Source: Bradyrhizobium sp. AZCC 1721
Lineage (GTDB): Bacteria; Pseudomonadota; Alphaproteobacteria; Rhizobiales; Xanthobacteraceae
Length of the DNA stretch: 64,000 bases
Direction: 5' to 3'
Assembly: GCF_036924715.1 (NCBI RefSeq)
Contig: NZ_JAZHSB010000001.1
Coordinates: 3,711,001 to 3,775,000, forward strand
In this document: piece after piece, positions 1 through 9,110 of the stretch
Position numbering within the stretch: position 1 is the stretch's first letter
Layout of the letters: each line of letters starts with the position of its first letter
Notes under the pieces: model-generated
What the model was told of the DNA's origin: nothing
Databases searched by the model: none
Seen by the model: the letters and a program-made list of their open reading frames with translations, nothing else
Translations under genes and position numbers: made by a program

Positions 1-442
1 CAAGCGTCCTCGCGAAATGAACCGGGGCGCTCTGTGTGAATATTTCCGAGCGCTGGCCATCGCTGCCAAGCCGGAAGCTGAAACCGCGCAGCAACGTGTC
101 GTTGGTGTCGAGGCCTCCTTCCACCGAGAAGCGCGCCAGCACGCGCGATGGCTTGGTGAAGCTACAGGATTTCGTGATCTCCTTGGCCTGATCGGATGGC
201 GCATAGGTGCCACGAACGCATCGACCCCTGGCAAAGCTAGCACGTGCCTTTGGCGGAAGACTGGCTACCCACTTCATAGCAACGACGATGGATGCGGGGC
301 TGGCAGGGCCGCGCGGGAACTTGGGCAGGACGGGACCTCGGGTTCGAATGTTGGTGCACGGTTCTGGCCCAGGACGGCTTGGGCGTCTTTCCCGAATCCC
401 CCATGCCTTGTCCGATTCTGCGACAAACCTTGCCGATGGCAT
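1..442 (-). CDS. catalase-family peroxidase, C-terminal part off the left edge
   Basis: An open minus-strand frame runs from an ATG at 442 past base 1. From about residue 55 it reads like the N-terminal half of heme catalases: CVRGTYAPSD, then SRVLARFS (the catalase RFS element), then RGFSFRLG and APVHFARTL. Catalases and related peroxidases break down peroxide on a heme. Where most members have the distal His (NHAKG-like), this one reads SFARG, so the active site may differ; that is an alignment by eye. The first 50 residues are Pro/Arg-rich and unlike the family, so translation could begin at the inner ATG at 277. It is divergent from ntrY. Confidence 0.6.
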   Translation of the reverse strand, partial: MPSARFVAESDKAWGIRERRPSRPGPEPCTNIRTRGPVLPKFPRGPASPASIVVAMKWVASLPPKARASFARGRCVRGTYAPSDQAKEITKSCSFTKPSRVLARFSVEGGLDTNDTLLRGFSFRLGSDGQRSEIFTQSAPVHFARTL

Positions 443-652
443 CTTCCCCGATGGGTTGCCGTTACCTTGCGGATAATTGCCTGGTGAGGATGATTCGACG
501 CTTGGCAATTTTACCACTCGCGCGAAAAGAATGTCAGTAAGCTATTGATAAATCAAACATCTTACTGATGCCGCAATTCGGCAACATTGTGATATGAATG
601 CATCAGTCCGCAATTGGCGGGCCATAGCCTTTCAGCTCACCGAATTGCCGGA
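443..652. other. divergent intergenic region between the catalase-like gene and ntrY
   Basis: About 210 bases between two divergent genes, with an AT-rich stretch near 535-565 that is unusual for this DNA and is the likely place for promoters. I see no clear sigma-54 element or operator. Confidence 0.3.
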
Positions 653-2998
653 ATGACCACCGCAGAGACGAACTCGGCACCATCGTTCGACCCATCGCTT
701 ACCGAATCCGGAGGGGGGATCCTGCGGAAGTGGGTGGCGCCGTTTGCGGTCGCCGTCGCGCTGCTGTCGGCATTTCTGACCTTCATCGTCCTGGCCGGCC
801 TGACGCCGATCGAGCCTACTCGCCAGGTTGTCTATTCGTTCCTGCTGATCAATGCAGCGACCACACTTCTGCTGGTCGCAATCATCAGCCGCGAAGTCTG
901 GCTGGTGATCCAGGCGCGGCGGCGTGGCCGGGCCGCGGCACGGCTGCACGTTCAGATCGTCAGCCTGTTCTCCATCATCGCCGTGCTGCCGGCCGTACTC
1001 GTCGCGATCGTCGCCAACGTGACCATCGACCGCGGCCTCGACCGGCTGTTCTCGGGTCCGACGCGCGAGGTCATAGAGAACTCGCTGACCGTTGCCCGCG
1101 CCTACATGCAGGAGCACGCAAGGCTTATCCGTGGCGACATCCTGGGTATGACGGAAGATATTGCCCGCGCGCGACCGTTGTATGATCAGGACCGGCGGTC
1201 GTTTCAGGAACTGCTGACCGCAAATGCGGCCGCGCGAAACCTGCCAGCCGCGATGCTGGTTGACAAGGATGGCAACATCCTGGTCACGGCGAAGACCGGA
1301 ATCCAGCAGGAATTCACGACACCGCCTCGGGAATTTCTCAGCAACGTCAATGAAGATGAGCCGCCGATCGCGGTCTTTCCCGAAGCCAATTATGTGGCCG
1401 CGGTGATCCGGTTGCGCGCCTTTGACGATACCTTCCTTTACGTGGCACGCCTGCTCGATCCGCGTGTGATCAGCCAGCTCAAGCAGACCGAGGCCAGCGT
1501 CGCCGAATATGCCCAGATCGAAGCCCGTCGGCTCGGGATTCAGGTCGCCTTCGCGCTGATGTTTGCGGTGATTGCGCTGACCATTCTGATGGCGTCGGTG
1601 CTGATCGGGCTGAACTTCGCCAACTGGCTGGTGGCGCCGATCCGAAATCTAATGAGCGCGGCCAACATCGTTTCGACCGGCGATCTGCATGTCCAGGTGC
1701 CGGTCCATAAATCTGAGGGTGATCTCGCCCAACTCGGCGAGACCTTCAACAAGATGACGGCCGAATTGCGCACCCAGCGCGACGAGCTGGTCAGCGCCTC
1801 GGAGCTGATCGACAGCCGACGCCGCTTCATCGAGGCGGTGCTGTCCTCGGCCAGCGCCGGTATCATCGGCGTCGACGCTTCGGGTAGCGTCGGCATCCTG
1901 AATCGCTCGGCCGAGAAACTGATCGGCCACGCGGAATCGGAGACGCTGGACCATCCGCTATCGGACGTCCTGCCCGAGCTCGACGACATGATGAAGACCG
2001 CGCGTGAGGGGACGCAGCGCCTGGTGCAAGGCCAGATCACGATCACCCGCGACGGCCACGAGCGCAACCTGTCGGTCCGCGTCAGCGCCGAGCAGACCAG
2101 CCACTCGCGCGACAGCTACATCATCACGCTCGATGACATCACGGAGCTCGTCTCCGCGCAACGTACCTCGGCATGGGGCGACGTGGCGCGCCGCATCGCC
2201 CATGAGATCAAGAATCCGCTGACGCCGATCCAGCTTTCGGCCGAACGCATCCGCCGCAAATTCGGCAAGGTCATCACCGAAGACAAGAACATCTTCGAAC
2301 AATGTACCGAAACCATCGTGCGACAGGTCGACGACATCAGGCGGATGGTTGATGAATTCTCCCGCTTCGCGCGGATGCCAAAGCCGGTCATGGAAGGCGA
2401 GGACGTCGCCGACACCGTGCGGCAGGCGGTATTCCTGATGAAGGTCGGGCATCCCGATCTCGATATCGAGGCCGATATCAAGCAGGACCCGATGCGCGCG
2501 CAGTTCGACCGCCGGCTGATCTCCCAGGCGCTGACCAACATCATCAAGAACGCGACGGAGGCGATCGAGCAGGTGCCGCCGGAAGAACTCGGCAAGGGAC
2601 GCATCGACGTCATCGCCGCGCGCGAAAAAGACGACATCGTGATCGACGTGATCGACAACGGTATCGGCCTGCCGAAAGTGAGCCGCGCGCGGTTGCTGGA
2701 GCCCTATGTGACGACGCGCCAGAAGGGCACCGGTCTCGGGCTCGCCATCGTCGGCCGCGTCTTGGAAGACCATGGCGGCCGCATCGAGCTCAAGGACGCC
2801 TCCGATTTCCGCCCCGGTCAGCGCGGCGCCTGGATGCGGCTGCGGTTCGCCGTATCCGGCCATGCGCCGAAGCAACCGGCTCCGGAGGCAAAACCACAGA
2901 TTGACGAAACCAATGAGGCGGCATCCGCGACCAATGATGAACAAAAACCGAAGCCGCAACGGGCAACTGACAAGGCAGGTGTAACCCATGGCCAGTGA
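653..2998 (+). CDS. ntrY: nitrogen regulation sensor histidine kinase NtrY
   Basis: A membrane sensor kinase that phosphorylates NtrX in the pathway controlling nitrogen and redox metabolism in alphaproteobacteria. The N-terminal third has hydrophobic helices (near residues 22-45, 60-80 and 100-125) and a periplasmic loop. A further helix near 300-325 leads into a HAMP segment and then a PAS-like region. The phosphoacceptor His lies in RRIAHEIKNPLTPIQ at about residue 517. The N box (NIIKNATEAIE), G1 (DNGIGLP) and G2 (GTGLGLAI) are all present. The ATG at 653 is preferred over an in-frame TTG at 614 because the protein then starts MTTAETN as in relatives. The tail is Pro/Lys-rich and overlaps ntrX by 11 bases, which suggests coupled translation. 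Confidence 0.95.
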   Translation: MTTAETNSAPSFDPSLTESGGGILRKWVAPFAVAVALLSAFLTFIVLAGLTPIEPTRQVVYSFLLINAATTLLLVAIISREVWLVIQARRRGRAAARLHVQIVSLFSIIAVLPAVLVAIVANVTIDRGLDRLFSGPTREVIENSLTVARAYMQEHARLIRGDILGMTEDIARARPLYDQDRRSFQELLTANAAARNLPAAMLVDKDGNILVTAKTGIQQEFTTPPREFLSNVNEDEPPIAVFPEANYVAAVIRLRAFDDTFLYVARLLDPRVISQLKQTEASVAEYAQIEARRLGIQVAFALMFAVIALTILMASVLIGLNFANWLVAPIRNLMSAANIVSTGDLHVQVPVHKSEGDLAQLGETFNKMTAELRTQRDELVSASELIDSRRRFIEAVLSSASAGIIGVDASGSVGILNRSAEKLIGHAESETLDHPLSDVLPELDDMMKTAREGTQRLVQGQITITRDGHERNLSVRVSAEQTSHSRDSYIITLDDITELVSAQRTSAWGDVARRIAHEIKNPLTPIQLSAERIRRKFGKVITEDKNIFEQCTETIVRQVDDIRRMVDEFSRFARMPKPVMEGEDVADTVRQAVFLMKVGHPDLDIEADIKQDPMRAQFDRRLISQALTNIIKNATEAIEQVPPEELGKGRIDVIAAREKDDIVIDVIDNGIGLPKVSRARLLEPYVTTRQKGTGLGLAIVGRVLEDHGGRIELKDASDFRPGQRGAWMRLRFAVSGHAPKQPAPEAKPQIDETNEAASATNDEQKPKPQRATDKAGVTHGQ

Positions 2999-4358
2999 CA
3001 TTCTGATTGTCGACGACGAAGCCGATATTCGTGACCTCGTTGCAGGCATCCTGGAAGACGAAGGCTTCAATACCCGTACCGCGCGCGACAGCGATTCGGC
3101 GTTGGCCGAGGTTGCCAACCGCCGCCCGCATCTGGTGTTTCTCGATATCTGGCTGCAGGGCTCCAAGCTCGACGGCCTGCAACTGCTCGAGCAAATCAAG
3201 AAGGAGCACGCCGACGTTCCGGTGGTGATGATCTCAGGCCACGGCAACATCGAGACGGCGGTGGCGGCGATCAAGCGGGGCGCCTATGACTTCATCGAAA
3301 AGCCGTTCAAGTCCGACCGGCTGATCCTTGTGGCGACGCGGGCGCTGGAGACCTCGCGCCTCAAGCGCGAGGTGAAGGAACTCAAGCAACTGGCTCCTAC
3401 CGCGAGCGTCCTCACCGGACGCTCCGCCTGCATGAACCAGTTGCGCCAGACCATCGACCGCGCGGCCAAGGCCAACAGCCGTATCCTGATCGTCGGCCCC
3501 TCCGGCTCGGGCAAGGAATTGGCGGCGCGCATGCTGCACAATGCATCGAGCCGTGCAGAAGGCCCGTTCGTCGTCATCAACGCCGCGGCGATCACCCCGG
3601 AACGGATGGAAGTCGAGCTGTTCGGCATCGAGCAGACGAACGGCGAGCAGCCGCGCAAGCCTGGCGCGTTGGAAGAGGCTCACGGCGGCACGCTGTTCAT
3701 CGACGAAATCGCCGACATGCCGCGCGAAACCCAGAACAAGATCCTGCGCGTGCTGGTCGATCAGACCTTTCAACGCTCGGGAGGCGCCGCCAAGATTCAT
3801 GTCGACGTCCGAATCATCTCCTCGACCGCGCGCAATCTGGAGGAGGAGATCGCGGAAGGGCGATTCCGGGAGGATCTCTACCATCGACTGTCAGTAGTGC
3901 CGATTCGTGTTCCCCCGCTGTCGGAACGCCGCGAGGATATCCCCGAACTGATCGATTATTTCATGGACCAGATATCGGCGGCGACGGGCTTGCCGAAGCG
4001 GCAGATCGGGCAAGATGCAATGGCGGTATTGCAGTCCCATGTCTGGCCCGGCAACGTCCGCCAGCTCCGGAACAATGTCGAGCGCGTCATGATTCTGGCC
4101 GGCGGCGGTCCGGAAGCGATCATCACAGCCGATATGCTGCCTCAGGATGTCGGCTCGATGGTGCCGGCGATGCCGACCAGCAACAATGGCGAGCACATCA
4201 TGGGGTTGCCGCTGCGCGAGGCGCGGGAAGTGTTCGAGCGTGACTACCTGATCGCGCAGATCAGCCGGTTCTCGGGCAACATTTCGCGTACGGCCGAATT
4301 CGTCGGCATGGAGCGTTCAGCGCTGCACCGCAAGCTCAAGGCGCTGGGGGTTGGCTGA
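2988..4358 (+). CDS. ntrX: nitrogen regulation response regulator NtrX
   Basis: Partner of NtrY. The receiver domain has the acidic pair D9/D10 and phosphoacceptor D53 (VFLDIW). An AAA+ sigma-54 activator-type module follows, with Walker A GPSGSGKE near residue 170 and Walker B TLFIDE. A Fis-type helix-turn-helix ends the protein (NISRTAEFVGMERSALHRK). After ELFG the loop reads GIEQTNGEQPRKPGALEEA, so the GAFTGA motif needed to contact sigma-54 is absent. NtrX proteins of this group are known to lack it and may regulate without sigma-54. It overlaps ntrY by 11 bases. Confidence 0.96.
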   Translation: MASDILIVDDEADIRDLVAGILEDEGFNTRTARDSDSALAEVANRRPHLVFLDIWLQGSKLDGLQLLEQIKKEHADVPVVMISGHGNIETAVAAIKRGAYDFIEKPFKSDRLILVATRALETSRLKREVKELKQLAPTASVLTGRSACMNQLRQTIDRAAKANSRILIVGPSGSGKELAARMLHNASSRAEGPFVVINAAAITPERMEVELFGIEQTNGEQPRKPGALEEAHGGTLFIDEIADMPRETQNKILRVLVDQTFQRSGGAAKIHVDVRIISSTARNLEEEIAEGRFREDLYHRLSVVPIRVPPLSERREDIPELIDYFMDQISAATGLPKRQIGQDAMAVLQSHVWPGNVRQLRNNVERVMILAGGGPEAIITADMLPQDVGSMVPAMPTSNNGEHIMGLPLREAREVFERDYLIAQISRFSGNISRTAEFVGMERSALHRKLKALGVG

Positions 4359-4658
4359 GGCTGATTGTATCGCTTATGCGATACGAATCGAACGCACCCC
4401 CCAACCCAATGGCATCTCTCCGATCCATGCATCTGCTTGGGAATATTTATCTCTTTCCGGACACTTGCGGAGAATGGCCACTGGGTTCCGCGCCGCTGGC
4501 GCCCGAACCGGCTTGCCTAATATCCGCGCGTACCCTCTAATCGTGCGGTCGAGCCGACCGGAGGGGGATCTCAGGGTGGGCCGGCAGGTCGGGGCAGGCT
4601 CCGTGAGAGGGCAACAACGGCTTAATAAAAAGAAGCACAAGACGGCGGGACAAAAACA
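4359..4658. other. intergenic region ntrX to hfq
   Basis: About 300 bases with no convincing gene. It should hold the hfq promoter and leader, but I see no unambiguous promoter, riboswitch or terminator. Confidence 0.4.
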
Positions 4659-4907
4659 ATGGCGGCAGACCGCGCACAAAATCTACAAGACACCTTCCTA
4701 AATCACGTTCGTAAAACAAAAACGCCACTGACGATCTTTCTGGTCAACGGAGTAAAGCTGCAGGGGATAGTCACCTGGTTCGACAATTTCTGCTTGCTGC
4801 TTCGGCGCGACGGCCACTCGCAGCTAGTCTACAAGCATGCGATCTCGACCATCATGCCCGGCGCTCCGATCCAGTTGTTCGAGGGCGGTGAGGATGCTCC
4901 GGCTTGA
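4659..4907 (+). CDS. hfq: RNA chaperone Hfq
   Basis: An 82-residue Sm-like protein that forms hexameric rings and pairs small RNAs with mRNAs. The Sm1 segment begins with QNLQDTFLNHVRK and includes LVNGVKLQG and FDNFCLLLRRDG. The Sm2 signature YKHAISTI is intact. It lacks the long acidic tail of enterobacterial Hfq, which is normal for alphaproteobacteria. It sits 11 bases upstream of hflX, the conserved hfq-hflX pairing, and probably shares its transcript. Confidence 0.98.
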   Translation: MAADRAQNLQDTFLNHVRKTKTPLTIFLVNGVKLQGIVTWFDNFCLLLRRDGHSQLVYKHAISTIMPGAPIQLFEGGEDAPA

Positions 4908-4918
4908 GAGTGAACTGA

Positions 4919-6295
4919 TTGGAACCCTTCGACCGTGAAGGGAGCGCCGACCGTCCGCGGTCGGCGGGGGCCAAACAAAGCGGGCGGGTGATCGTCATCG
5001 GCCCATATTTGCGAATGCGCCGCGGCGATGCCGATGCGCAGGCGAACGAGGCTGCGCGCGATTTCGAGGGCCGGCTCGAGGAAGCCACGGGTCTGGCGCG
5101 CGCCATCGACCTCACGATCGCCGACGCGCTGATTGCGCCAGTGACCCAGATCCGTCCAGCGACTTACCTCGGCAAGGGAAAGGTTGAGGAGATCACGGGC
5201 CTGATCGCAGGCCATGACATCGAGCTGGTGGTGATGGATTGCGCGTTGGCGCCGATCCAGCAGCGCAACCTCGAGAAGGCTTGGAACACCAAGGTGCTCG
5301 ACCGCACCGGGCTGATTTTGGAAATTTTCGGCCGCCGCGCCAAGACCAAAGAAGGTGCGCTGCAGGTCGAACTCGCGCACCTGAACTATCAGCGCAGCCG
5401 TCTGGTGCGGTCCTGGACCCATCTGGAGCGCCAGCGCGGCGGTTTCGGCTTCATGGGCGGTCCCGGCGAGACCCAGATCGAGGCCGACCGCCGCCTGATC
5501 GGCGACCGCATCACGCGGCTGGAAAATGAACTGAAGAAGGTGCAGGCGACGCGGCGGCTACACCGCGCCGGCCGGCAGCGGGTGCCGTATCGCGTGGTTG
5601 CGCTGGTCGGCTACACCAATGCCGGCAAATCGACCCTGTTCAACCGGCTCACCCGTGCCGACGTGCAGGCGGCCGACATGCTGTTTGCGACGCTGGACCC
5701 GACCTTGCGCGCGCTGAGCCTGCCGCATGGCGGCAAGGCGATGCTCTCGGACACCGTCGGATTCATCTCCAACCTGCCGACGCAGCTCGTCGCCGCCTTC
5801 CGCGCCACGCTGGAAGAGGTGCTGGAGGCCGATATCATCCTCCACGTGCGCGACATCTCGCATGAAGACGCGGAGGCGCAGGAGCGCGACGTTGATGCCG
5901 TGCTGCGTCAGCTCGGCATCGATCCGGATGCCGGCGCACGTATCCTCGAGGTCTGGAATAAGATTGATCGCTTCGATCCCGAGGAACGCGAGAACCTGCG
6001 CAACATCGCCGCGCGCCGCCCGCCGGAACGGCCGTGCTTCCTGGTCTCCGCTGCGTCGGGCGAGGGGATCGATGCGTTGCTGACCGCGATCGAGGATCGC
6101 CTGGCGGCGACGCGCACAACACTCGACCTCTCCATCGACGCTTCCGATGGCGCCGGCATAAGTTGGCTGCATCGAAATGCCGAAGTGCTCAACAAGGAGC
6201 TCCGCGACGGACGCTTCGACATGACGGTGCGCGTCGACGAGACCAAGCGCGATATCGTGGTGTCGCGGTTCGACGCCGTTCCGCGGGTGGCGTAA
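4919..6295 (+). CDS. hflX: ribosome-splitting GTPase HflX
   Basis: A GTPase that binds 50S subunits and rescues stalled ribosomes, mostly under stress. The HflX N-terminal domain spans roughly residues 20-190, with the Gly-rich element GGFGFMGGPGETQIE. The G domain has G1 GYTNAGKST near residue 231, G3 DTVGFI and G4 NKID. The start is a TTG at 4919, 11 bases after hfq. No in-frame ATG gives a better N-terminus, and MEPFDREG followed by GRVIVIGPYLR fits relatives. It converges on mazG, leaving 20 bases between the stops. Confidence 0.96.
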   Translation: MEPFDREGSADRPRSAGAKQSGRVIVIGPYLRMRRGDADAQANEAARDFEGRLEEATGLARAIDLTIADALIAPVTQIRPATYLGKGKVEEITGLIAGHDIELVVMDCALAPIQQRNLEKAWNTKVLDRTGLILEIFGRRAKTKEGALQVELAHLNYQRSRLVRSWTHLERQRGGFGFMGGPGETQIEADRRLIGDRITRLENELKKVQATRRLHRAGRQRVPYRVVALVGYTNAGKSTLFNRLTRADVQAADMLFATLDPTLRALSLPHGGKAMLSDTVGFISNLPTQLVAAFRATLEEVLEADIILHVRDISHEDAEAQERDVDAVLRQLGIDPDAGARILEVWNKIDRFDPEERENLRNIAARRPPERPCFLVSAASGEGIDALLTAIEDRLAATRTTLDLSIDASDGAGISWLHRNAEVLNKELRDGRFDMTVRVDETKRDIVVSRFDAVPRVA

Positions 6296-6315
6296 TTGTC
6301 GCGCGAACGCGCGTC

Positions 6316-7167
6316 CTATCTCCGATCACTCCGCGCTGAGGCTGCGGCCGGCTGTTCCGCATCCTTGGCTTCATTCCACAATGCATCCATTTCGGCGAGT
6401 GTTGCGTCCTCGAGCGAACGGCTTTTGGCCGCCAGCACGCGCTCGATATAGGCAAAACGGCGCTCGAACTTGGCGTTGGTGCCGCGCAGCGCGGTTTCGG
6501 GATCGGCGCCGACATGCCGCGCCAGATTGACCAGCGCGAACAGGAGATCGCCGGTTTCGGCCGCGAGTTCGTCAGGCTTGCCGTGGTCCAGGGCTGCTTC
6601 GATCTCGTCAGCCTCCTCGCGAATCTTATGCAGGACTGCGCGGGGATCGTTCCAGTCGAAGCCGACGGTTGAGGCCTTGCGCTGCAATTCCATCGCGCGC
6701 GTCAGCGCCGGCTGGCCGGCCTTGACGGTTGCGAGCAGCGATCTGTGCGCGGTCTCCTCCGGCGGCCGCCGCACCGCGCGCTCGGCCTTTTCCTCGGCCT
6801 TTATGCGTTCCCACGCGCTCTTGACGCCCGCGGGGGCGATGTTGCCGTCCTTGTCGGCGAACACATGCGGATGACGGCGTATCAGCTTGCCTGTGATCGC
6901 CTCGACCACGTCGCCGAAGGCAAAGGCGTTTTGCTCTTCCGCCATGCGGGCGTGATAGACGACCTGCAGCAGGAGATCGCCGAGTTCCTCGCGGAGATCA
7001 TCGAGATCGCCGCGTGTGATCGCGTCGGCCACCTCATAGGCTTCTTCGATGGTGTAGGGCGCGATCGTCGCGAAGTTCTGTTCGAGGTCCCACGGACAGC
7101 CCGTGACCGGCGTGCGCAACGCCGCCATGATCTCGATGAGGCGGGAAATATCGCGGGAAGGGGTCAT
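6316..7167 (-). CDS. mazG: nucleoside triphosphate pyrophosphohydrolase MazG
   Basis: Hydrolyses NTPs and dNTPs to monophosphates, clearing damaged nucleotides and modulating the stringent response. The first MazG domain begins with GCPWDLEQ and carries the EExxE metal motif in TIEEAYEVADAI, with DLREELGDLLLQ downstream. A second domain has EEADEIEAAL and ELAAETGDLLFALVNLARH. The 283 residues and double-domain layout match the E. coli type. The start is the ATG at 7167. Confidence 0.95.
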   Translation of the reverse strand: MTPSRDISRLIEIMAALRTPVTGCPWDLEQNFATIAPYTIEEAYEVADAITRGDLDDLREELGDLLLQVVYHARMAEEQNAFAFGDVVEAITGKLIRRHPHVFADKDGNIAPAGVKSAWERIKAEEKAERAVRRPPEETAHRSLLATVKAGQPALTRAMELQRKASTVGFDWNDPRAVLHKIREEADEIEAALDHGKPDELAAETGDLLFALVNLARHVGADPETALRGTNAKFERRFAYIERVLAAKSRSLEDATLAEMDALWNEAKDAEQPAAASARSDRR

Positions 7168-7297
7168 GGGAATTTCCGTCGCTTGGAGGGCAGGCCGCTT
7201 TATGCCGCAAGCGGTCGACCGATCCCAGCGGAACAGGCTAAAATCGAGACAATTTCCACCGGTTGGCCTTGGGGCGCGGGAGTGCTAATTGCCCGTC

Positions 7298-8008
7298 ATG
7301 AGCGACCAATCACCGTCCGAAACCGCGCTGGTGCTGTTTTCCGGCGGGCAGGATTCCACGACCTGCCTGGCTTGGGCCTTGCGGCGCTTTGCACGCGTCG
7401 AAATGCTCGGCTTCAGCTACGGCCAGCGCCACGCCATCGAGCTGGAATGCCGCGACTGGCTGCTGTCGGGCTTAAGGTCGTTGCGGCCGGATTGGGCGGC
7501 AAAACTCGGCGAGAGCCACACGCTGGAGATCCCGACGCTGGCAGAGATTTCCGATACCGCGCTGACCCGCGATGTCGCGATCGAAATGGGCGCTGACGGC
7601 TTACCCAACACCTTCGTGCCAGGCCGCAACCTGGTGTTTCTCACCTTCGCCGCGGCGCTGGCGTACCGGCGTGGCATCCGCCACATCGTCGGCGGCATGT
7701 GCGAGACCGACTACTCCGGCTATCCGGACTGCCGCGACGAGACCATCAAGGCGCTACAATCGGCGCTGAATCTCGGCATGGCAAAGAATTTTGAGCTGTA
7801 TACGCCGCTGATGTGGCTCGACAAGGCATCCACCTGGAAACTCGCGCACGAACTCGGCGGAGCAGGGTTGGTCGATCTGATCCGCGAGCACTCCCACACC
7901 TGCTATCTCGGCGAGCGCGGCGCGCAGCACGATTGGGGTTATGGCTGCGGTGAATGCCCGGCCTGCGCGCTGCGGGCGAAGGGCTGGCGGGAGTATGTAG
8001 GGGCGTAG
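7298..8008 (+). CDS. queC: 7-cyano-7-deazaguanine synthase QueC
   Basis: Makes preQ0 from 7-carboxy-7-deazaguanine with ATP and ammonia, a step to queuosine. The PP-loop is SGGQDSTTCLAWAL near the N-terminus. The C-terminal zinc site is visible as HTCYL, then CGECPACALR (four Cys). GMCETDYSGYPDCRD and FVPGRNLVFL are family signatures. The ATG at 7298 is preferred to an in-frame TTG nine bases earlier. No other queuosine gene is in the window. Confidence 0.96.
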   Translation: MSDQSPSETALVLFSGGQDSTTCLAWALRRFARVEMLGFSYGQRHAIELECRDWLLSGLRSLRPDWAAKLGESHTLEIPTLAEISDTALTRDVAIEMGADGLPNTFVPGRNLVFLTFAAALAYRRGIRHIVGGMCETDYSGYPDCRDETIKALQSALNLGMAKNFELYTPLMWLDKASTWKLAHELGGAGLVDLIREHSHTCYLGERGAQHDWGYGCGECPACALRAKGWREYVGA

Positions 8009-8064
8009 TCGGCGGGACTTGCGCCGTGCGTTCGCTTGTCGTCGCCTGCGAAGGCGGGCGGTGG

Positions 8065-8451
8065 CTACTTCCCGAAATCCTCCGCCCTCAGCTCGATCGG
8101 CGCGCCGTGGGGCGTGCGGTCGGCGGCGTGGTCCCAGGCGTCACGGTAGCGATGCAGGACATCTGACGTTGTGACGCCCTTGGCGGCGACGAGGGTTTCC
8201 AGCGTCGCGAGCCAGTGCCGGTAGTAGGTCTCGCCCGTATCTGGATCGCCTTCGGCCTGCGCGCGCTTGATTTGCGCACCCAGCGTCTCCGCCCATTCCT
8301 TCCAGGTGAAGACGCCGGCCTCATGCAACGCCAGCGCCATCGCAAAGGCGCGCGCTTCCCATGGCTCGCGAAACACCGGGCCGTCTTCATCGCGCGGCAC
8401 GCCGGGAACGGCGACCGCGGCGCGCATCGCCTGCTGCGGAGTCAAATCCAT
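8065..8451 (-). CDS. nitrile hydratase accessory (activator) protein
   Basis: A 128-residue protein of the P14K-type activator family, which delivers cobalt or exchanges subunits during nitrile hydratase maturation. It resembles the N-terminal part of the beta subunit, as these activators do: PVFREPWEARAFAMALALHEAGVFTWKEW, shown here only in outline, then YYRHWLATLETLV. The ATG at 8451 overlaps the beta-subunit stop (TGATG), so translation is probably coupled. An upstream in-frame extension lies inside nthB and is not used. Confidence 0.88.
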   Translation of the reverse strand: MDLTPQQAMRAAVAVPGVPRDEDGPVFREPWEARAFAMALALHEAGVFTWKEWAETLGAQIKRAQAEGDPDTGETYYRHWLATLETLVAAKGVTTSDVLHRYRDAWDHAADRTPHGAPIELRAEDFGK

Positions 8452-9110
8452 CACGCGCGCTCCAGATAGGATTCCCAGGCGTCGACGGAGACGCTGAGCG
8501 TCGGATCGCCGTCCTTGCCCCACAATTCCGGCCCGTCGAAACGCACGGTGTAGAGCCATTGCGGGTCTTCGCCCTGGCCAAGCGAATTGGTGTCAGGAAA
8601 CACGTGGCAGCCGTGATTGAGTTCGATGGTGCCGAGATGGCCACGGACATATTGCGGCAGCCGTGTATGCGTCACCGGGTGGATGTCTTTCATCCGCACG
8701 GTGTCGCCGACCGCAAACATCGCAGGCTCTTTCGCCTCGCGTTCGGTCGGGCCGCCGCGGCGGATCGCCGGCGTGACTTCATTTGGAGCGATCGGCTTGA
8801 CGCCAGGCTTAGGCGGCGCCAGCACTTTGCCGGCCTCGATTTCCTCGCGCGTCACCAGCCCGCGCTCGATCATCAGCGTTTCCAGCCCGGCCAGCCATAG
8901 TTCGAAATAGCTCTTGCTGAGGTAATCCTCAGGCGGGCGGTTCTCGCGCGCAAACCGCGACATATCGATGTTCCAGCCGCCCGGGCGTGCCATGGCAACC
9001 GTCAGCGCAAAGGCCCGGCGCTCCCAGTCAGCATGAAACACCGGCTCGTTCGGCTCGGGCACGACAGGCCCAAAACCCTTGGCGCCGCCCATGTCATGCG
9101 CGCCGTCCAT
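8451..9110 (-). CDS. nthB: nitrile hydratase beta subunit
   Basis: A 219-residue non-catalytic partner in the alpha-beta enzyme that hydrates nitriles to amides. It starts MDGAHDMGG, typical of the family. The N-terminal helical part has FHADWERRAFAL and YFELWLAGLETLM. The C-terminal SH3-like barrel has FAVGDTVRMK, HTRLPQYVRGHLG and WLYTVRFDGPELWG. It lies between alpha and accessory genes with one-base overlaps on both sides, giving the order alpha-beta-activator usual for cobalt enzymes. Confidence 0.94.
   Translation of the reverse strand: MDGAHDMGGAKGFGPVVPEPNEPVFHADWERRAFALTVAMARPGGWNIDMSRFARENRPPEDYLSKSYFELWLAGLETLMIERGLVTREEIEAGKVLAPPKPGVKPIAPNEVTPAIRRGGPTEREAKEPAMFAVGDTVRMKDIHPVTHTRLPQYVRGHLGTIELNHGCHVFPDTNSLGQGEDPQWLYTVRFDGPELWGKDGDPTLSVSVDAWESYLERA

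Noticed and set aside
17..540. Three overlapping plus-strand frames of 82-156 codons
   Set aside because: They are antisense to the catalase-like gene, which has recognisable motifs.
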